Source: Lactiplantibacillus dongliensis (lineage in GTDB: Bacteria > Bacillota > Bacilli > Lactobacillales > Lactobacillaceae). From it: a stretch of 64,000 nucleotides of DNA. Each line of letters opens with the position of its first letter. Positions within the stretch are counted from its first letter, which is position 1. The translations under genes were made by a program, and so were the position numbers. The stretch is from NCBI RefSeq assembly GCF_005405105.1, contig NZ_BJDK01000013.1, positions 1 to 64,000 of the forward strand. The letters run 5' to 3'. The notes beneath the pieces are model-generated. The model saw only the letters and a list, made by a program, of their open reading frames with translations, was not told the origin of the DNA and ran no database searches. Shown in pieces: positions 10,064 to 19,625 of the stretch.

Positions 10064-10851
10064 AGTAAGTTTTCCAAGCCAATCATTAATTCATGGTATT
10101 GGTTAATCTTACCAACCGCCACTTTAACCCCGGTCATAAACGAAATCCGGTCAAATGAGTCTTGCCGAATCGTTAAGCCTTCACCAGGGCTGCCAAACAT
10201 GACTTCTTCATGCGCAACTAAGCCTGGTAACCGTACCGCGTGAATCCGCATGCCTTCATATTCCGCACCACGAGCCCCAGGTAAGGTTTCCGTAGCGTCC
10301 GGGTTGCCTTGTTGCTTGGGTTTGCGCACTTCCGCAATCTTCTTGGCCGTGCTGATGGCCGTCCCACTAGGTGAGTCGATCTTATCATCATGGTGCATTT
10401 CAATGATTTCAACATCTGGGAAGTATTTCGCTGCTTGTTGAGCAAACTGCATCAACAAGACGGCACTAATCCCAAAGTTAGGGGCAATCAAGCCCCCGAC
10501 CTGCTTAGCCTTCGCCAATTTTTGTAAATCAGCAACTTGTTCATCAGTCATCCCAGTCGTCCCAATCACCGGTGAAATACCGTGATTAATGGCGAACTTA
10601 GCATTTTCATATACCGCCGTTGGAATCGTAAAGTCGATCCAAACCGTGGCGTCCGTCTTAATGGTGGTTAAATCATGAAAGGCGGGGACGTCTTGACCAC
10701 TAAAACGCGCATCTTCCCCTAAGTTTTGGTCCTTTGAACGGGCATCGTAAACGCCCACCAGATCAAAATCAGCGTTATCGATGACCATTTGAGCAGCCGT
10801 GCTACCCATCCGACCTTTGTAGCCGGCTACAATTACTTTTACGTTTGCCAA
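10060..10851 (-). CDS. dapB: 4-hydroxy-tetrahydrodipicolinate reductase
   Basis: NAD(P)H-dependent reductase of the diaminopimelate/lysine pathway. It has the Rossmann motif [11 protein letters not shown] near the N-terminus, the catalytic segment [15 protein letters not shown], and [11 protein letters not shown]. The start is read as TTG (TTGGCAAACGTA): AAGGAGG lies nine bases upstream, whereas extending to the in-frame upstream ATG would place the ribosome binding site inside the coding region. This gives 263 residues, the usual length. Confidence 0.94.
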   Translation of the reverse strand: MANVKVIVAGYKGRMGSTAAQMVIDNADFDLVGVYDARSKDQNLGEDARFSGQDVPAFHDLTTIKTDATVWIDFTIPTAVYENAKFAINHGISPVIGTTGMTDEQVADLQKLAKAKQVGGLIAPNFGISAVLLMQFAQQAAKYFPDVEIIEMHHDDKIDSPSGTAISTAKKIAEVRKPKQQGNPDATETLPGARGAEYEGMRIHAVRLPGLVAHEEVMFGSPGEGLTIRQDSFDRISFMTGVKVAVGKINQYHELMIGLENLL

Positions 10852-10944
10852 AATACAATTCCTCCTTAAAGTTAAAACCACTTATCCTTTTCATTTTAGC
10901 AGACAACGGGCTGGCGGTGCAGGGGTGAAGCGCTAAAAACGATA

Positions 10945-10986
10945 AAAAATTGGGCCCAGCTAAGTTAGCCAAGCCCAATTTTTTTA
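10945..10986. terminator. Terminator between the HAD gene and dapB
   Basis: AAATTGGGC and GCCCAATTT arms with an inner GGCT/AGC(T) stem are flanked by A/T runs on both sides. On the minus strand it ends the HAD gene, whose stop codon overlaps the hairpin base. Confidence 0.8.
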
Positions 10987-11781
10987 AATTAACGCATCAA
11001 TTTCGTGCAAGACCCCATCATGATTGTTATCTAATCGAGTCTGATAAGTCGCCATGGCTTTAACGGGAGCAATGGCATTGCGCATTGCAAAGCTATATTC
11101 AGCTTCACGCAACATCTCTAAATCATTACCATTATCCCCAAACGCCGCCGTGCGACTGAAAGGGACTTGCCATCGTTGCTGCAAATAGGCCAAACCTTGC
11201 GCCTTATTCACATTAGGGTTAATGACGTCTAAGCCATTACCCCCACTGACAGTAGCCCGTAAACGCCCTTTAAAATGCTGATTAATGATGGCAGCTTGCT
11301 GATTGATATCCTGATTGTCCCAACTGAAGGTCGCTTTATAGATATGATCATCCACCGTTGCTAAATCAGCCACCACTGCGATGTTACTTAAGAAGTACCG
11401 CATCAAGTCACTATCATCGATTGGCCGAATATAAGCTGCTTGCTTACCGGACAACGACATGCCCGCCCCCGCCAAAGCCGGTTCGGTACCGACAAACGCC
11501 AATAATTCTGCTAGAACTGGCGGGGTTAGCACACTTTCATGTAAGACGTGCCCGTGATTATCGATGACTAGGCCACCATTTTCAGCGACATAGGTTAATT
11601 CGCCTTGGATCCCATCAAAAACATCGATGCAGTGTTGCAGCTGATTACCGCTAGCCACGACGAAATGTTGCCCGTTGGCATTAATTTGATCTAGTTGTGC
11701 CTGGAAGCGGGCATGGTCAAAATCATGATCATCGCGTAAAAAAGTCCCATCTAAGTCCGACGCAATTAAAGCTACTTTCAA
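10984..11781 (-). CDS. HAD superfamily Cof-type phosphatase
   Basis: A 265-residue Cof/YidA-type sugar-phosphate or nucleotide phosphatase. HAD motif I is IASDLDGTFL near the N-terminus, and motif IV is AAFGDNGNDLEMLREA near the C-terminus. The start is taken as TTG (LKVALIASDLDG), with AGGGGGA just upstream; an ATG eight codons higher would overlap that ribosome binding site. The substrate cannot be predicted. It stands alone between the TPR gene and dapB. Confidence 0.87.
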   Translation of the reverse strand: MKVALIASDLDGTFLRDDHDFDHARFQAQLDQINANGQHFVVASGNQLQHCIDVFDGIQGELTYVAENGGLVIDNHGHVLHESVLTPPVLAELLAFVGTEPALAGAGMSLSGKQAAYIRPIDDSDLMRYFLSNIAVVADLATVDDHIYKATFSWDNQDINQQAAIINQHFKGRLRATVSGGNGLDVINPNVNKAQGLAYLQQRWQVPFSRTAAFGDNGNDLEMLREAEYSFAMRNAIAPVKAMATYQTRLDNNHDGVLHEIDALI

Positions 11782-11918
11782 ATAAATTCCCCCTAAATCA
11801 CTCATTACATCAGGAGGTCAATTACCCGTAACCCGTGCTGAGCCTTGATTTTTAGCCGTGATCAATCCATTCACAGCCGATTAACCTTATTTTACCAAAA
11901 ATGTAAGCATTTTCAACA

Positions 11919-13187
11919 TTAATAACCTTGGTCTTCAAAATCTTCGAGCATTGCCACCATCGCACCATCATCTGGTTCAATCGCCAGATAATTCCGTAAC
12001 GCTGCGACCGTCTCGTCAGCCATCCCCGCTTCTCGGAAGAAGTAAATCGCCGGCTTCAAGAAGTCTTCATTATGTTCAAAGAACGGGTAGGCCGCCAAGT
12101 AATTGTCGCGCGCTGCCTTGAAGTGATCCAAATGCGCATTCGAGACCGCCAAATTCCAGTAAAATTGCGGATCAAATTCATTACTTTGCAAGTATTGATC
12201 CAATAAGGCCACGTTATCTTGGTACCGTTCCTGTTGTACTAACAAGTTGGATAATTCCAAGACCGTCGTCAAGTTATCAGGATCGATACTCAACCCTTCC
12301 CGCAAATACTTCTCAGCTAGATCTTGATCGTCCAGCTTCAAGGCAATCCGCGCCGTTTGTAAGTAAAGCTGCTCATTGTACTGATCCACAGCCAAGCCTT
12401 CTTGTAAGGTCATTAAAGCTTTATCCAATTGATTTAGCTTTTCTTGAGCCTCTGCCAAGTACGGATAAATGGAGGCATATTGCGAATCTTGTTCTCGTAA
12501 TTTATTGAACACGTCAATAGCTTTACGCGGCTCGTCTAATTGGAGGTACGTAAAGCCCAGCTCGAACTGACTATCCGGCGTGAGCTTGGCCGGTTTGATT
12601 TGTTCCAAGTAACCGACCGCTTGTTCAAAGTGGCCGGATTCCGCATAGGATACCCCCAGCCGTTCTACCAAATTAACTTTAGAGATTTCTAATTGTCCTT
12701 GTTTGATTAAGTCCAGATAGAATCGAACTGCTTTGTTATAGTTACGGATCAAGAAGTAAAATTCGGCTAAAGCAAATTCAACAATCGGTTCATCCGGATC
12801 GATCCGGTACGCTTCAACTAACTTTTGTTCACTAACTTCAAATAATTCCTGCGTTTGATACAAGTCAGCCTCAACTAACAAGGCTTGCACATACGCTGGC
12901 GAATCATGCTTAACTTGGTGCAAGTAGTCCAATGCCAAATCGGTATCGTCTTCATCAATGGCAATATCGGCTAAACTAGTCCGTAAACTATCTTCATCCG
13001 GGTACTTCGCTAATAATTTTTTATAAATCCGGGTCGCTTGTTTTAAAAAGCCTAGGCCGTATAATTCCTCAGCTAAACTATAAAGTGTGTCATCATCATC
13101 TTTGCGCAACGCCCACGCATAGTGTTTGTTCGCCGTTTCTAGTTGACCATTTGATAAGGCAGCGAGCATTTTTTCTGAATAAGTCAT
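11919..13187 (-). CDS. Tetratricopeptide repeat protein
   Basis: A 422-residue cytoplasmic protein built almost entirely of helix-turn-helix TPR units (for example YSLAEELYGLGFLKQATRIY and EKYLREGLSIDPDNLTTVLE), resembling Bacillus YpiA. TPR proteins are scaffolds; no enzyme domain is present. The ATG chosen has AAAGGA eight bases upstream, three codons below the first in-frame ATG. It is separated from hup by a terminator and a large intergenic hairpin. Confidence 0.9.
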   Translation of the reverse strand: MTYSEKMLAALSNGQLETANKHYAWALRKDDDDTLYSLAEELYGLGFLKQATRIYKKLLAKYPDEDSLRTSLADIAIDEDDTDLALDYLHQVKHDSPAYVQALLVEADLYQTQELFEVSEQKLVEAYRIDPDEPIVEFALAEFYFLIRNYNKAVRFYLDLIKQGQLEISKVNLVERLGVSYAESGHFEQAVGYLEQIKPAKLTPDSQFELGFTYLQLDEPRKAIDVFNKLREQDSQYASIYPYLAEAQEKLNQLDKALMTLQEGLAVDQYNEQLYLQTARIALKLDDQDLAEKYLREGLSIDPDNLTTVLELSNLLVQQERYQDNVALLDQYLQSNEFDPQFYWNLAVSNAHLDHFKAARDNYLAAYPFFEHNEDFLKPAIYFFREAGMADETVAALRNYLAIEPDDGAMVAMLEDFEDQGY

Positions 13188-13246
13188 GGCACCCATCCTT
13201 TGTTGTGAATTGATTGGGGACTTTGGTTCAAGGCCCTGTTGATTAC

Positions 13247-13390
13247 TTAGTTGCTGAAACGTGTTCGCACGACCTGCCCACTCCGCTTGCTACGCTAACC
13301 CACCCGACCGGAAGTTCACCGGTCAACTGGGTTAGCTAGGCAATGCTCACGGGCAACCCGGTCGTGCTCACATTCTGACAGCTCGACTAA
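13247..13390. repeat. Large imperfect inverted repeat (about 144 bp) between hup and the TPR gene
   Basis: From the centre outward the paired arms are GACCGG/CCGGTC (loop 13312-13318), GCTAACCCA/TGGGTTAGC, TTGC/GCAA, TGCCC/GGGCA, GCACGACC/GGTCGTGC, GTG/CAC, GCTG/CAGC and TTAGT/ACTAA. Each pair is separated by short mismatched bulges. About 44 base pairs of one rod-like stem-loop result. It is not a terminator, as no T run follows it. It lies between the hup terminator and the TPR start. Confidence 0.75.
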
Positions 13391-13412
13391 CTATCATAAC
13401 GCAAACCAACAC

Positions 13413-13449
13413 AAAAAAGCCAGCATAACGGTTGTTATGCTGACTTAAA
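13413..13449 (-). terminator. Intrinsic terminator after hup
   Basis: On the minus strand AAGTCAGCATAAC pairs with GTTATGCTGGCTT around an AACC loop, followed by TTTTTG. Confidence 0.92.
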
Positions 13450-13468
13450 AGTTTACACTTTAAGGAAA

Positions 13469-13744
13469 TTATTTAACTGCGTCCTTTAAAGCTTTCCCTG
13501 GCTTAAATGCAGGTACTTTGCTTGCAGGAATTTGGATTTCTTGACCAGTTTGTGGGTTGCGGCCCTTACGAGCGGCACGTTCACGTACTTCGAAGTTACC
13601 AAATCCAATCAGTTGAACTTTTTCGCCCTTTGCAAGGGTTTCTTGGATTGATGCAAAAACTGCATCGACTGCAGCAGTTGCGTCTTTCTTAGTTAAGTTA
13701 GTTGCCGCAGCAACGTTGTTAACTAATTCAGCTTTGTTTGCCAT
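13469..13744 (-). CDS. hup: HU family DNA-binding protein
   Basis: A 91-residue histone-like protein that bends DNA non-specifically. The start [17 protein letters not shown], the beta-arm region ([20 protein letters not shown]) and the C-terminal [10 protein letters not shown] match HU. AGGGGAGGTGA precedes the ATG. The gene is monocistronic, with its own promoter, a roughly 114-base leader with three hairpins and a strong terminator. Confidence 0.98.
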   Translation of the reverse strand: MANKAELVNNVAAATNLTKKDATAAVDAVFASIQETLAKGEKVQLIGFGNFEVRERAARKGRNPQTGQEIQIPASKVPAFKPGKALKDAVK

Positions 13745-13774
13745 GTTTGATTCACCTCCCCTTTACAGAGTGAA

Positions 13775-13857
13775 GATGTATGTATTTAAGTACGTACATC
13801 CAGATGATCATTTTTGAGTGGTCCAAAAATGAGAGAAACGATGACAAGCATCATTTC
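13775..13857 (-). other. hup 5' leader with three stacked hairpins
   Basis: In transcript order the minus strand shows GAAAtGATG/CATCgTTTC (13835-13857), then a perfect nine-base pair TCATTTTTG/CAAAAATGA (13808-13832), then GATGTACGTA/TACATACATC with one mismatch (13775-13800). All lie between the predicted start of transcription and the hup ribosome binding site. Confidence 0.6.
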
Positions 13858-13864
13858 TTGTTCA

Positions 13865-13893
13865 AAGATAGCATAGGAATGCTGTAATAGCAA
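13865..13893 (-). promoter_or_regulatory. hup promoter
   Basis: On the minus strand -35 TTGCTA, a 17-bp spacer and -10 TATCTT preceded by TGC (extended -10). It predicts a leader of about 114 bases. Confidence 0.65.
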
Positions 13894-13990
13894 GCTTTTT
13901 TAAGGTTTTCGATTAAAATTCAAGATTTGAGTAATAATCGTTTACAACTTTAAATTCTTATGCTAAAATGCCGGTTTCGCGCGGTTTTGC

Positions 13991-15301
13991 CTACTTACGC
14001 CGCCGTTCGATCATATGAATTGGCGTCCCAGTAAAATCAAAGGCATTCCGAATCTGATTTTCAAGGAAGCGTTCATATGAAAAATGCATCATATCGGGGT
14101 CATTAACGAAGACAACAAAGGTCGGTGGCTGAATTGCCACTTGGGTCGCATAGTACACCCGCAACCGTTTCCCGTTATCACTGGGGGTCGGATTCATGGC
14201 AATTGCATCCATAATGACATCGTTTAAGACGGATGATTGAATCCGCCGTGAATGGTTCAGGCTGACCTTTTGGATCAAGGCTGGCAACTGTCCCAAACGT
14301 TGGCTCGTCTTAGCTGAAACGAAGATAATTGGCGCATAAGCCAAATAGACGAATTCATCACGGACATAAGCTTCGAACTCTTGCATCGTGTGATTGTCCT
14401 TCTTAACCAAGTCCCACTTATTGACCACGATAATAATCGCTTTACCAGCTTCATGGGCATAGCCCGCAACCCGCTTGTCTTGTTCACGAACCCCTTCGTC
14501 CGCATTAATGACAAACAACGCCACATCACTATTATCAATCGCCTTTAAAGCCCGCATGACACTGTAACGTTCCGTATTTTCGTAGACTTTACCCTTTTTA
14601 CGAATACCGGCCGTATCGACCATCACAAAACGATTGCCATCTTCATCGGTAAACTTCGTATCAATCGCGTCACGCGTTGTCCCCGCAACATCCGATACAA
14701 TGACCCGGTCTTCACCTAATAAGGCATTCACAATTGATGATTTTCCAACATTGGGGCGACCAATCAAACTAAAGCGAATCGTTCCTGGTTCGTCTTCACC
14801 CGTGGAATCCGGAAAGTTCTTCACGACAGCATCCAATAAATCACCCAAGCCTAAGCCGTGTGCCCCTGAAATCGGGTATGGATCGCCAAAGCCTAAGGAA
14901 TAGAAGTCATAAACTTCACTCCGCATTTCTGGATTATCAACTTTATTGACTGCTAAAACAACTGGCTTATCTGACCGATATAAAATCTGCGCCACGTGTT
15001 CATCGGCATCAGTCACGCCTTCTTTGACACTGACGAGATAAATAATCACATCAGCTTCATCAATGGCAATTTCAGCCTGTTCTGTAATTTGTTTAATAAA
15101 GGGGGCATCATCAATATCGATCCCACCAGTATCAATCATACTGAACTTTTGACCTAACCATTCACTATTCGCATAGATCCGATCGCGAGTTACCCCAGGG
15201 GTATCTTCGACGATAGAAATCCGATCACCGGCAATCCGATTAAAAATAGTGGATTTACCGACGTTTGGCCGCCCAACAATGGCGACAACTGGTTTTGGCA
15301 T
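13991..15301 (-). CDS. der: Ribosome biogenesis GTPase Der (EngA)
   Basis: A 436-residue double-GTPase needed for 50S subunit maturation. The first G1 motif is [12 protein letters not shown] near residue 8, with DTPG and NKVD. The second is [16 protein letters not shown] near 180, with DTAG and NKWD, followed by a KH-like C-terminal domain. It follows rpsA after a terminator-like hairpin. No clear terminator lies between der and the hup promoter. Confidence 0.98.
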   Translation of the reverse strand: MPKPVVAIVGRPNVGKSTIFNRIAGDRISIVEDTPGVTRDRIYANSEWLGQKFSMIDTGGIDIDDAPFIKQITEQAEIAIDEADVIIYLVSVKEGVTDADEHVAQILYRSDKPVVLAVNKVDNPEMRSEVYDFYSLGFGDPYPISGAHGLGLGDLLDAVVKNFPDSTGEDEPGTIRFSLIGRPNVGKSSIVNALLGEDRVIVSDVAGTTRDAIDTKFTDEDGNRFVMVDTAGIRKKGKVYENTERYSVMRALKAIDNSDVALFVINADEGVREQDKRVAGYAHEAGKAIIIVVNKWDLVKKDNHTMQEFEAYVRDEFVYLAYAPIIFVSAKTSQRLGQLPALIQKVSLNHSRRIQSSVLNDVIMDAIAMNPTPSDNGKRLRVYYATQVAIQPPTFVVFVNDPDMMHFSYERFLENQIRNAFDFTGTPIHMIERRRK

Positions 15302-15330
15302 TAAAATTCCTCCCTTGCACTAAAAATCAT

Positions 15331-15370
15331 AAAAAAATATCCTTCAAGACAAGCTTGAAGGGTATTTTTT
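15331..15370 (-). terminator. Intrinsic terminator after rpsA
   Basis: On the minus strand AATACCCTTCAAG pairs with CTTGAAGGATATT across a short loop and runs into TTTTT, between the rpsA stop and the der start. Confidence 0.85.
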
Positions 15371-15383
15371 AACTTAACGACAA

Positions 15384-16676
15384 TTATTTTTCATCATTGT
15401 TGTTTTCGGCATTCTTCAATTCGTCACCGATCAAATCACCTAATGTGAAACCAGTTGATTCTTCTGGGGCATTAGCCGTTGAACGTTCGCTTGCGGAACG
15501 GTTTGAACGGTTGTTGCGACGGTTATTGTTACCGCCACGATTGTTGTTACCGCGGTTTTCATTTTCGCCTTCAGATGCTTGTGGCTTTTCTTCCAAAGCC
15601 TTGATTGATAATGCCAAGCGTTTTTCGTCTGGACGAACATCTAAGACCTTAACCTTGATTTCTTGACCAACACTCAAAACATCGTTAGGTGTTGCAATGT
15701 GTTGATGTGAAATTTGAGAAATATGAACTAAACCTTCAACACCAGGGAAGACTTCAACGAAGGCCCCAAAGCTAGTTAAACGTTTAACTTTCCCATCAAG
15801 TACAGCACCTTGAGGGGCTTTTTCTTCAATACCATCCCAAGGTTCTGGTAAGGTTGCTTTGATCGATAATGAAACCCGTTCGCGATCAGCGTCAACAGAT
15901 AAGATCTTGACCTTAACTTCTTGACCAACCTTCAAAACATCAGCAGGCTTTTCAACACGTTCGAATGAAATTTCGGAAACGTGAACTAACCCATCAATGC
16001 CACCAAGGTCAACAAAGGCACCGAAGTTCGTCAAACGAGCAACTTTACCAGTAACGATTTCGCCAGCTTGTAACGTTTGTAAGGCTTCAGCCCGTTGTGC
16101 TTCGCGTTGCTTTTCAACAACGGCACGGTGTGACAAGATCAAACGGTTTTCGCTAGGTTCGATTTCAATGATCTTAAGTTCAAGTTCTTGACCCTTGTAA
16201 GCGCTCAAGTCTTCAACATAATGATCATCAATCATAGAGGCTGGGATAAAACCACGAACACCGGCATCAACCACTAAGCCACCCTTAACTACTTGCGTTA
16301 CAGGTGCTTTGATCGTATGACCTGCTTCGTATTCTTTTTCAACATCGTCCCAAACTTTGCGAGCTTCTAACCGACGATGTGACAGTAAGTAACTGCCGTT
16401 TTCTTTATCGGTACCAATCCGAGAAATTACAACCAAGTCTAAGACGTCGCCAACTTTAGCGACTTCGTTGACATCTTCAACCCGTTGCGTTGAAAGTTCC
16501 TTCAAAGGAACGACCCCTTCAACCCCGGTACCTTGGATCCCAACGATAACTTGCTTGTCATCGTCAATAGCTAAGACTTCACCCTTAACTACATCACCGA
16601 CGTTCACTTCTTCAACGCTATTTAAAGCGTCTAAAAGTTCGTTTTTCTCATTTTGACTGTTTTCATTTTCACTCAT
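15384..16676 (-). CDS. rpsA: 30S ribosomal protein S1 (four-S1-domain form)
   Basis: A 430-residue protein with four tandem S1 RNA-binding domains (beginning about residues 25, 110, 195 and 285; for example GEIVTGKVARLTNFGAFVDL and KVKRLTSFGAFVEV). It ends in a low-complexity Asn/Arg/Gly/Glu tail. Gram-positive S1 homologues are shorter than the six-domain E. coli protein and bind mRNA, but may not be stable 30S components. A strong AGGAGGAAA site precedes the start. cmk lies upstream, the common cmk-rpsA-der order. Confidence 0.95.
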   Translation of the reverse strand: MSENENSQNEKNELLDALNSVEEVNVGDVVKGEVLAIDDDKQVIVGIQGTGVEGVVPLKELSTQRVEDVNEVAKVGDVLDLVVISRIGTDKENGSYLLSHRRLEARKVWDDVEKEYEAGHTIKAPVTQVVKGGLVVDAGVRGFIPASMIDDHYVEDLSAYKGQELELKIIEIEPSENRLILSHRAVVEKQREAQRAEALQTLQAGEIVTGKVARLTNFGAFVDLGGIDGLVHVSEISFERVEKPADVLKVGQEVKVKILSVDADRERVSLSIKATLPEPWDGIEEKAPQGAVLDGKVKRLTSFGAFVEVFPGVEGLVHISQISHQHIATPNDVLSVGQEIKVKVLDVRPDEKRLALSIKALEEKPQASEGENENRGNNNRGGNNNRRNNRSNRSASERSTANAPEESTGFTLGDLIGDELKNAENNNDEK

Positions 16677-16765
16677 GCAAATTTCCTCCTGTCAACAATA
16701 ACTCTAACCTATATCATAGCTGAAAACGCAATAAAAAGCTAGCTAAAAGCATTAACTAATGCAAT

Positions 16766-17449
16766 TTAGATTGTTGAACTTTGTTTTTTTATAATATTGG
16801 CAATGGTTTCAACTACTTGATCGATCGACATAGGCGTCGTATCGACTAAGACCGCATCAGTTGCCTGCGTCAGCGGTGACACTTTACGGGTTGAATCTTT
16901 ATGATCCCGCAATTCAATTTCAGCCTGTAATTGGGCTAAGGGTGTGTCGATACCCTTTTGGATATTTTCCGCATAGCGGCGTTTGGCACGTTCAGCGGCA
17001 GAAGCCACTAAGAAAATCTTAACTTCAGCATGAGGTAAGACGGTTGACCCAATATCGCGGCCATCCATTACAATCCCACCAGCCGCCGCAATCCGACGTT
17101 GCTGTTCCGTCAAAATCTCCCGTACTTTTGGTAAAGCGGCAATCGTTGACACGTTATTCGTGACATCCGGTTGCCGAATTGCCATGGTAATCTCCTGATC
17201 GTTAGCAAAGACCAACTGATCAGGTTCCCCCGGTTTGAAGCTAATCGTTAATGTTTGCATTAACGCTGCGACCGCGGCTTCATCCGTCAAGGAAACTTGG
17301 TGGTGCATCGCCCAATAAGTCACGGCCCGATACATTGCACCAGTATCCACATAGATATAGCCAAACTGCTTGGCGACTAATTTGGCAACGGTGCTCTTAC
17401 CAGCTGAAGCTGGGCCATCAATGGCAACTTGTAATGCTTGTTTAGCCAT
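16766..17449 (-). CDS. cmk: Cytidylate kinase
   Basis: It phosphorylates CMP and dCMP using ATP. The 227-residue protein has the P-loop [17 protein letters not shown] at the N-terminus, the nucleotide-binding [13 protein letters not shown], and [21 protein letters not shown]. It starts 36 bases after the LysM gene. Its stop overlaps a perfect palindrome GCATTAACTAATGC (16749-16762) followed by TTTT on the minus strand, at best a weak terminator. Confidence 0.97.
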   Translation of the reverse strand: MAKQALQVAIDGPASAGKSTVAKLVAKQFGYIYVDTGAMYRAVTYWAMHHQVSLTDEAAVAALMQTLTISFKPGEPDQLVFANDQEITMAIRQPDVTNNVSTIAALPKVREILTEQQRRIAAAGGIVMDGRDIGSTVLPHAEVKIFLVASAAERAKRRYAENIQKGIDTPLAQLQAEIELRDHKDSTRKVSPLTQATDAVLVDTTPMSIDQVVETIANIIKKQSSTI

Positions 17450-17485
17450 TTAACAATACCCCTCACAATTTAAAAATCGTGTTTT

Positions 17486-18124
17486 TTAACGGACACGTAA
17501 CCGTTGACCAGCCGAAATGGTTGAACCGGACGACAACCCATTAAGTTCTAATAACTTATCAACTGAAATTCCAGCATTGGTTGCAACCCGATAAACCCCT
17601 TGACCAGCTTCAACCGTTACATACTTACTACCAGTGGCTGATGAACTGCTGCTCTTTTGCGAACTACTGCTACTAGCCGTACTCGCGGAACTGCTGCTTT
17701 CATCAGTGGTACTAGCACTACTGGTTGAGTTAGCCTTGGTTTTGGAACTGGCAACTGCTAGACTACTTTTCTTTTTAGCGGCTGCTTTTTTCTTAGCGGC
17801 TGCCACCGACTGGCTTTTTTTGGCAGCGGCTTTTGAAGAGGCTTTAGCGACGGTCGAACGGGACGCTTTTTTGCTGGAACTAGCGACCTGTTCCGTCTGT
17901 TGCGGATTATTGAGCGAATTTTTGCGCACCAAGAAATAGCCAATGGGCGCTAGGGCGAGCAACAAAATTAAAACCACTAAAACGGTGGTTAACGTTGAAT
18001 TGCTACTATCTTGCTTACGTTTTTGAGTTCGCGACAAATTGCCCGAATCATCCCGATCGTCTTCAAAAGTTTTGTCCCAAGGTTTCTTATCTTGAGACTG
18101 CTTATCATCATTTTTTTGACTCAT
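17486..18124 (-). CDS. LysM domain membrane-anchored protein
   Basis: A 212-residue protein with a charged cytoplasmic N-terminus (about 1-40) and one membrane helix (about 44-65). A long Ala/Lys/Ser linker (about 80-165) rich in KK and SSS runs follows, and then a C-terminal LysM domain (about 168-212, starting YVTVEAGQGVYRVA) that should bind peptidoglycan. It probably tethers membrane to wall; no enzyme domain is present. It sits between recQ and cmk. Confidence 0.9.
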   Translation of the reverse strand: MSQKNDDKQSQDKKPWDKTFEDDRDDSGNLSRTQKRKQDSSNSTLTTVLVVLILLLALAPIGYFLVRKNSLNNPQQTEQVASSSKKASRSTVAKASSKAAAKKSQSVAAAKKKAAAKKKSSLAVASSKTKANSTSSASTTDESSSSASTASSSSSQKSSSSSATGSKYVTVEAGQGVYRVATNAGISVDKLLELNGLSSGSTISAGQRLRVR

Positions 18125-18185
18125 AGGGTGTTCCTCCTCAAAAAACTTTCATCAAATATTGTAACATAACGCCTAATCAATTTCT

Positions 18186-19625
18186 TTAAGAATTTTGTAA
18201 AAACAGCTGATCCAACACCGTTGACCACGGTGTAACCGTTGCCGCGACCGTCTTAACCGTTGCTTGTAAGCCTAGTGCCGTAACTGGCAACCCGCTCCCC
18301 GCTAGTTGGCAGCAGGTCGCTGTATGTGCTGGTGCCGGTTCATCAAAATAAGCTAGCATTGCTGCCCGGCGACAAGTCGTCGTCTGGACGTAAGCCATCA
18401 GTTGGTTTAACTCCGTTGCTTTAGCCCGTTGCCGTTGATTAAAACGTGTGACGACCGCGTCAACTGAATACTGGTGCTCCCAGTAAAACTGCAAGACCTG
18501 AGCTAAATCATCGATGGGTTTTTGATGATGTTGAAACCGTTGATAATCTAACTGGATTTCATTAGCACTAGCGGCTGTTAAATCATTTAGATTACGAACC
18601 AATTGTTCATCCCCCGGTGCATAGAGTAACACCGCTAAAGACTGCTGATCATCCCGACCGGCTCGACCAATTTCTTGCACATAATCAGCTAACGTCGTTG
18701 GTAAATGGTAATGGACGACTAATCGAATGTCGGCCTTATTGATTCCCATCCCAAAAGCTGACGTGGCACAGATAATATCCAGTTGATCGGCCATAAACTG
18801 TTGCTGAATCTTAAAGCGGCTCTCACCTGATAGCCCCGCATGATACGCTGCCACGCGTAAGCCCGTGGTCTCACGTAGCCAATCGGCAATCAAGTCAGTC
18901 TGTTTTTTAGAACTAAAATAAATAATGGCTGGTGTGGCGGTCGTCGTCACAAGCTGTTGTAGCCGGGCCCGCTTATCAGCTTCATCATTGACCGTCTCCA
19001 CAGCTAGATAAATATTGGGCCGATTAACGGAATAAACCACTTCTTTAGCTTGTGGTACCTGCATTTGCGTCAAAATATCTTGGCGAACAGCTTTAGTCGC
19101 CGTCGCGGTTAACATCAGGGTCAGTGGCTGATCTAATTGCTGCTTTAGAGTCCCCAAGCCGAGATAATCTGGGCGAAAGTCTGGTCCCCAAGTTGAAATA
19201 CAATGGGCTTCATCCACCACGAATAAGGCCAGTTGAACGGTTTGTAACGCTGACAAAACTAAGGGTTGCTTCAGCATCTCTGGTGAGACGAATAAGTAAT
19301 TCAGACTAGCCAGCTGATTTAAGACCGTTTGGCGAGTCTTGAAGTCTACTTGTGACGTTAAGGCCGCCACCCGCTTTTCACCCTGATAGTTCAGCCGCGC
19401 TACCTGATCTTGCATCAGCGAAATTAAAGGTGAAACCACGACCACTAAACCTGGTAACACGGTCCCAATAAATTGATAGATCAATGACTTGCCCGTTCCA
19501 GTCGGTAATACGGCGAGTACATCCTGACCAGCCAGCAGATCACTAATAACGTCATATTGACCTGGTCGAAACTCATCAAAGCCGTATTTTTGTTTTAGAA
19601 GCTGATAAATTTCAGTCTGCTGCAC
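18186..19625 (-). CDS. recQ: RecQ family ATP-dependent DNA helicase (short form)
   Basis: A 3'-5' DNA helicase of 479 residues. It has the Q motif FGFDEFRPGQ-like region, Walker A LPTGTGKSLIYQ, the DEAH box VVDEAHCIS, SAT-like LTATATKAV, and motif VI GRAGRDDQQS. It is shorter than full-length RecQ and lacks an HRDC domain, like Bacillus RecS. The start is GTG, preceded by GAGGTG and overlapping the end of the upstream gene, so the pair is probably translationally coupled. Confidence 0.92.
   Translation of the reverse strand: MQQTEIYQLLKQKYGFDEFRPGQYDVISDLLAGQDVLAVLPTGTGKSLIYQFIGTVLPGLVVVVSPLISLMQDQVARLNYQGEKRVAALTSQVDFKTRQTVLNQLASLNYLFVSPEMLKQPLVLSALQTVQLALFVVDEAHCISTWGPDFRPDYLGLGTLKQQLDQPLTLMLTATATKAVRQDILTQMQVPQAKEVVYSVNRPNIYLAVETVNDEADKRARLQQLVTTTATPAIIYFSSKKQTDLIADWLRETTGLRVAAYHAGLSGESRFKIQQQFMADQLDIICATSAFGMGINKADIRLVVHYHLPTTLADYVQEIGRAGRDDQQSLAVLLYAPGDEQLVRNLNDLTAASANEIQLDYQRFQHHQKPIDDLAQVLQFYWEHQYSVDAVVTRFNQRQRAKATELNQLMAYVQTTTCRRAAMLAYFDEPAPAHTATCCQLAGSGLPVTALGLQATVKTVAATVTPWSTVLDQLFLQNS

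Noticed and set aside
11806-11918. Gap between the HAD and TPR genes containing AGGAGG on the plus strand
   Set aside because: No open frame of useful length follows the AGGAGG, and no convincing promoter pair or hairpin was found.
16749-16762. Perfect palindrome GCATTAACTAATGC after cmk
   Set aside because: The loop would be only two bases and the T run is short. Too weak to list as a terminator, though it may contribute.
17634-17939. Plus-strand open frame rich in Leu/Ala opposite the LysM gene
   Set aside because: It is the antisense shadow of the Ser/Ala/Lys linker codons, with no ribosome binding site.
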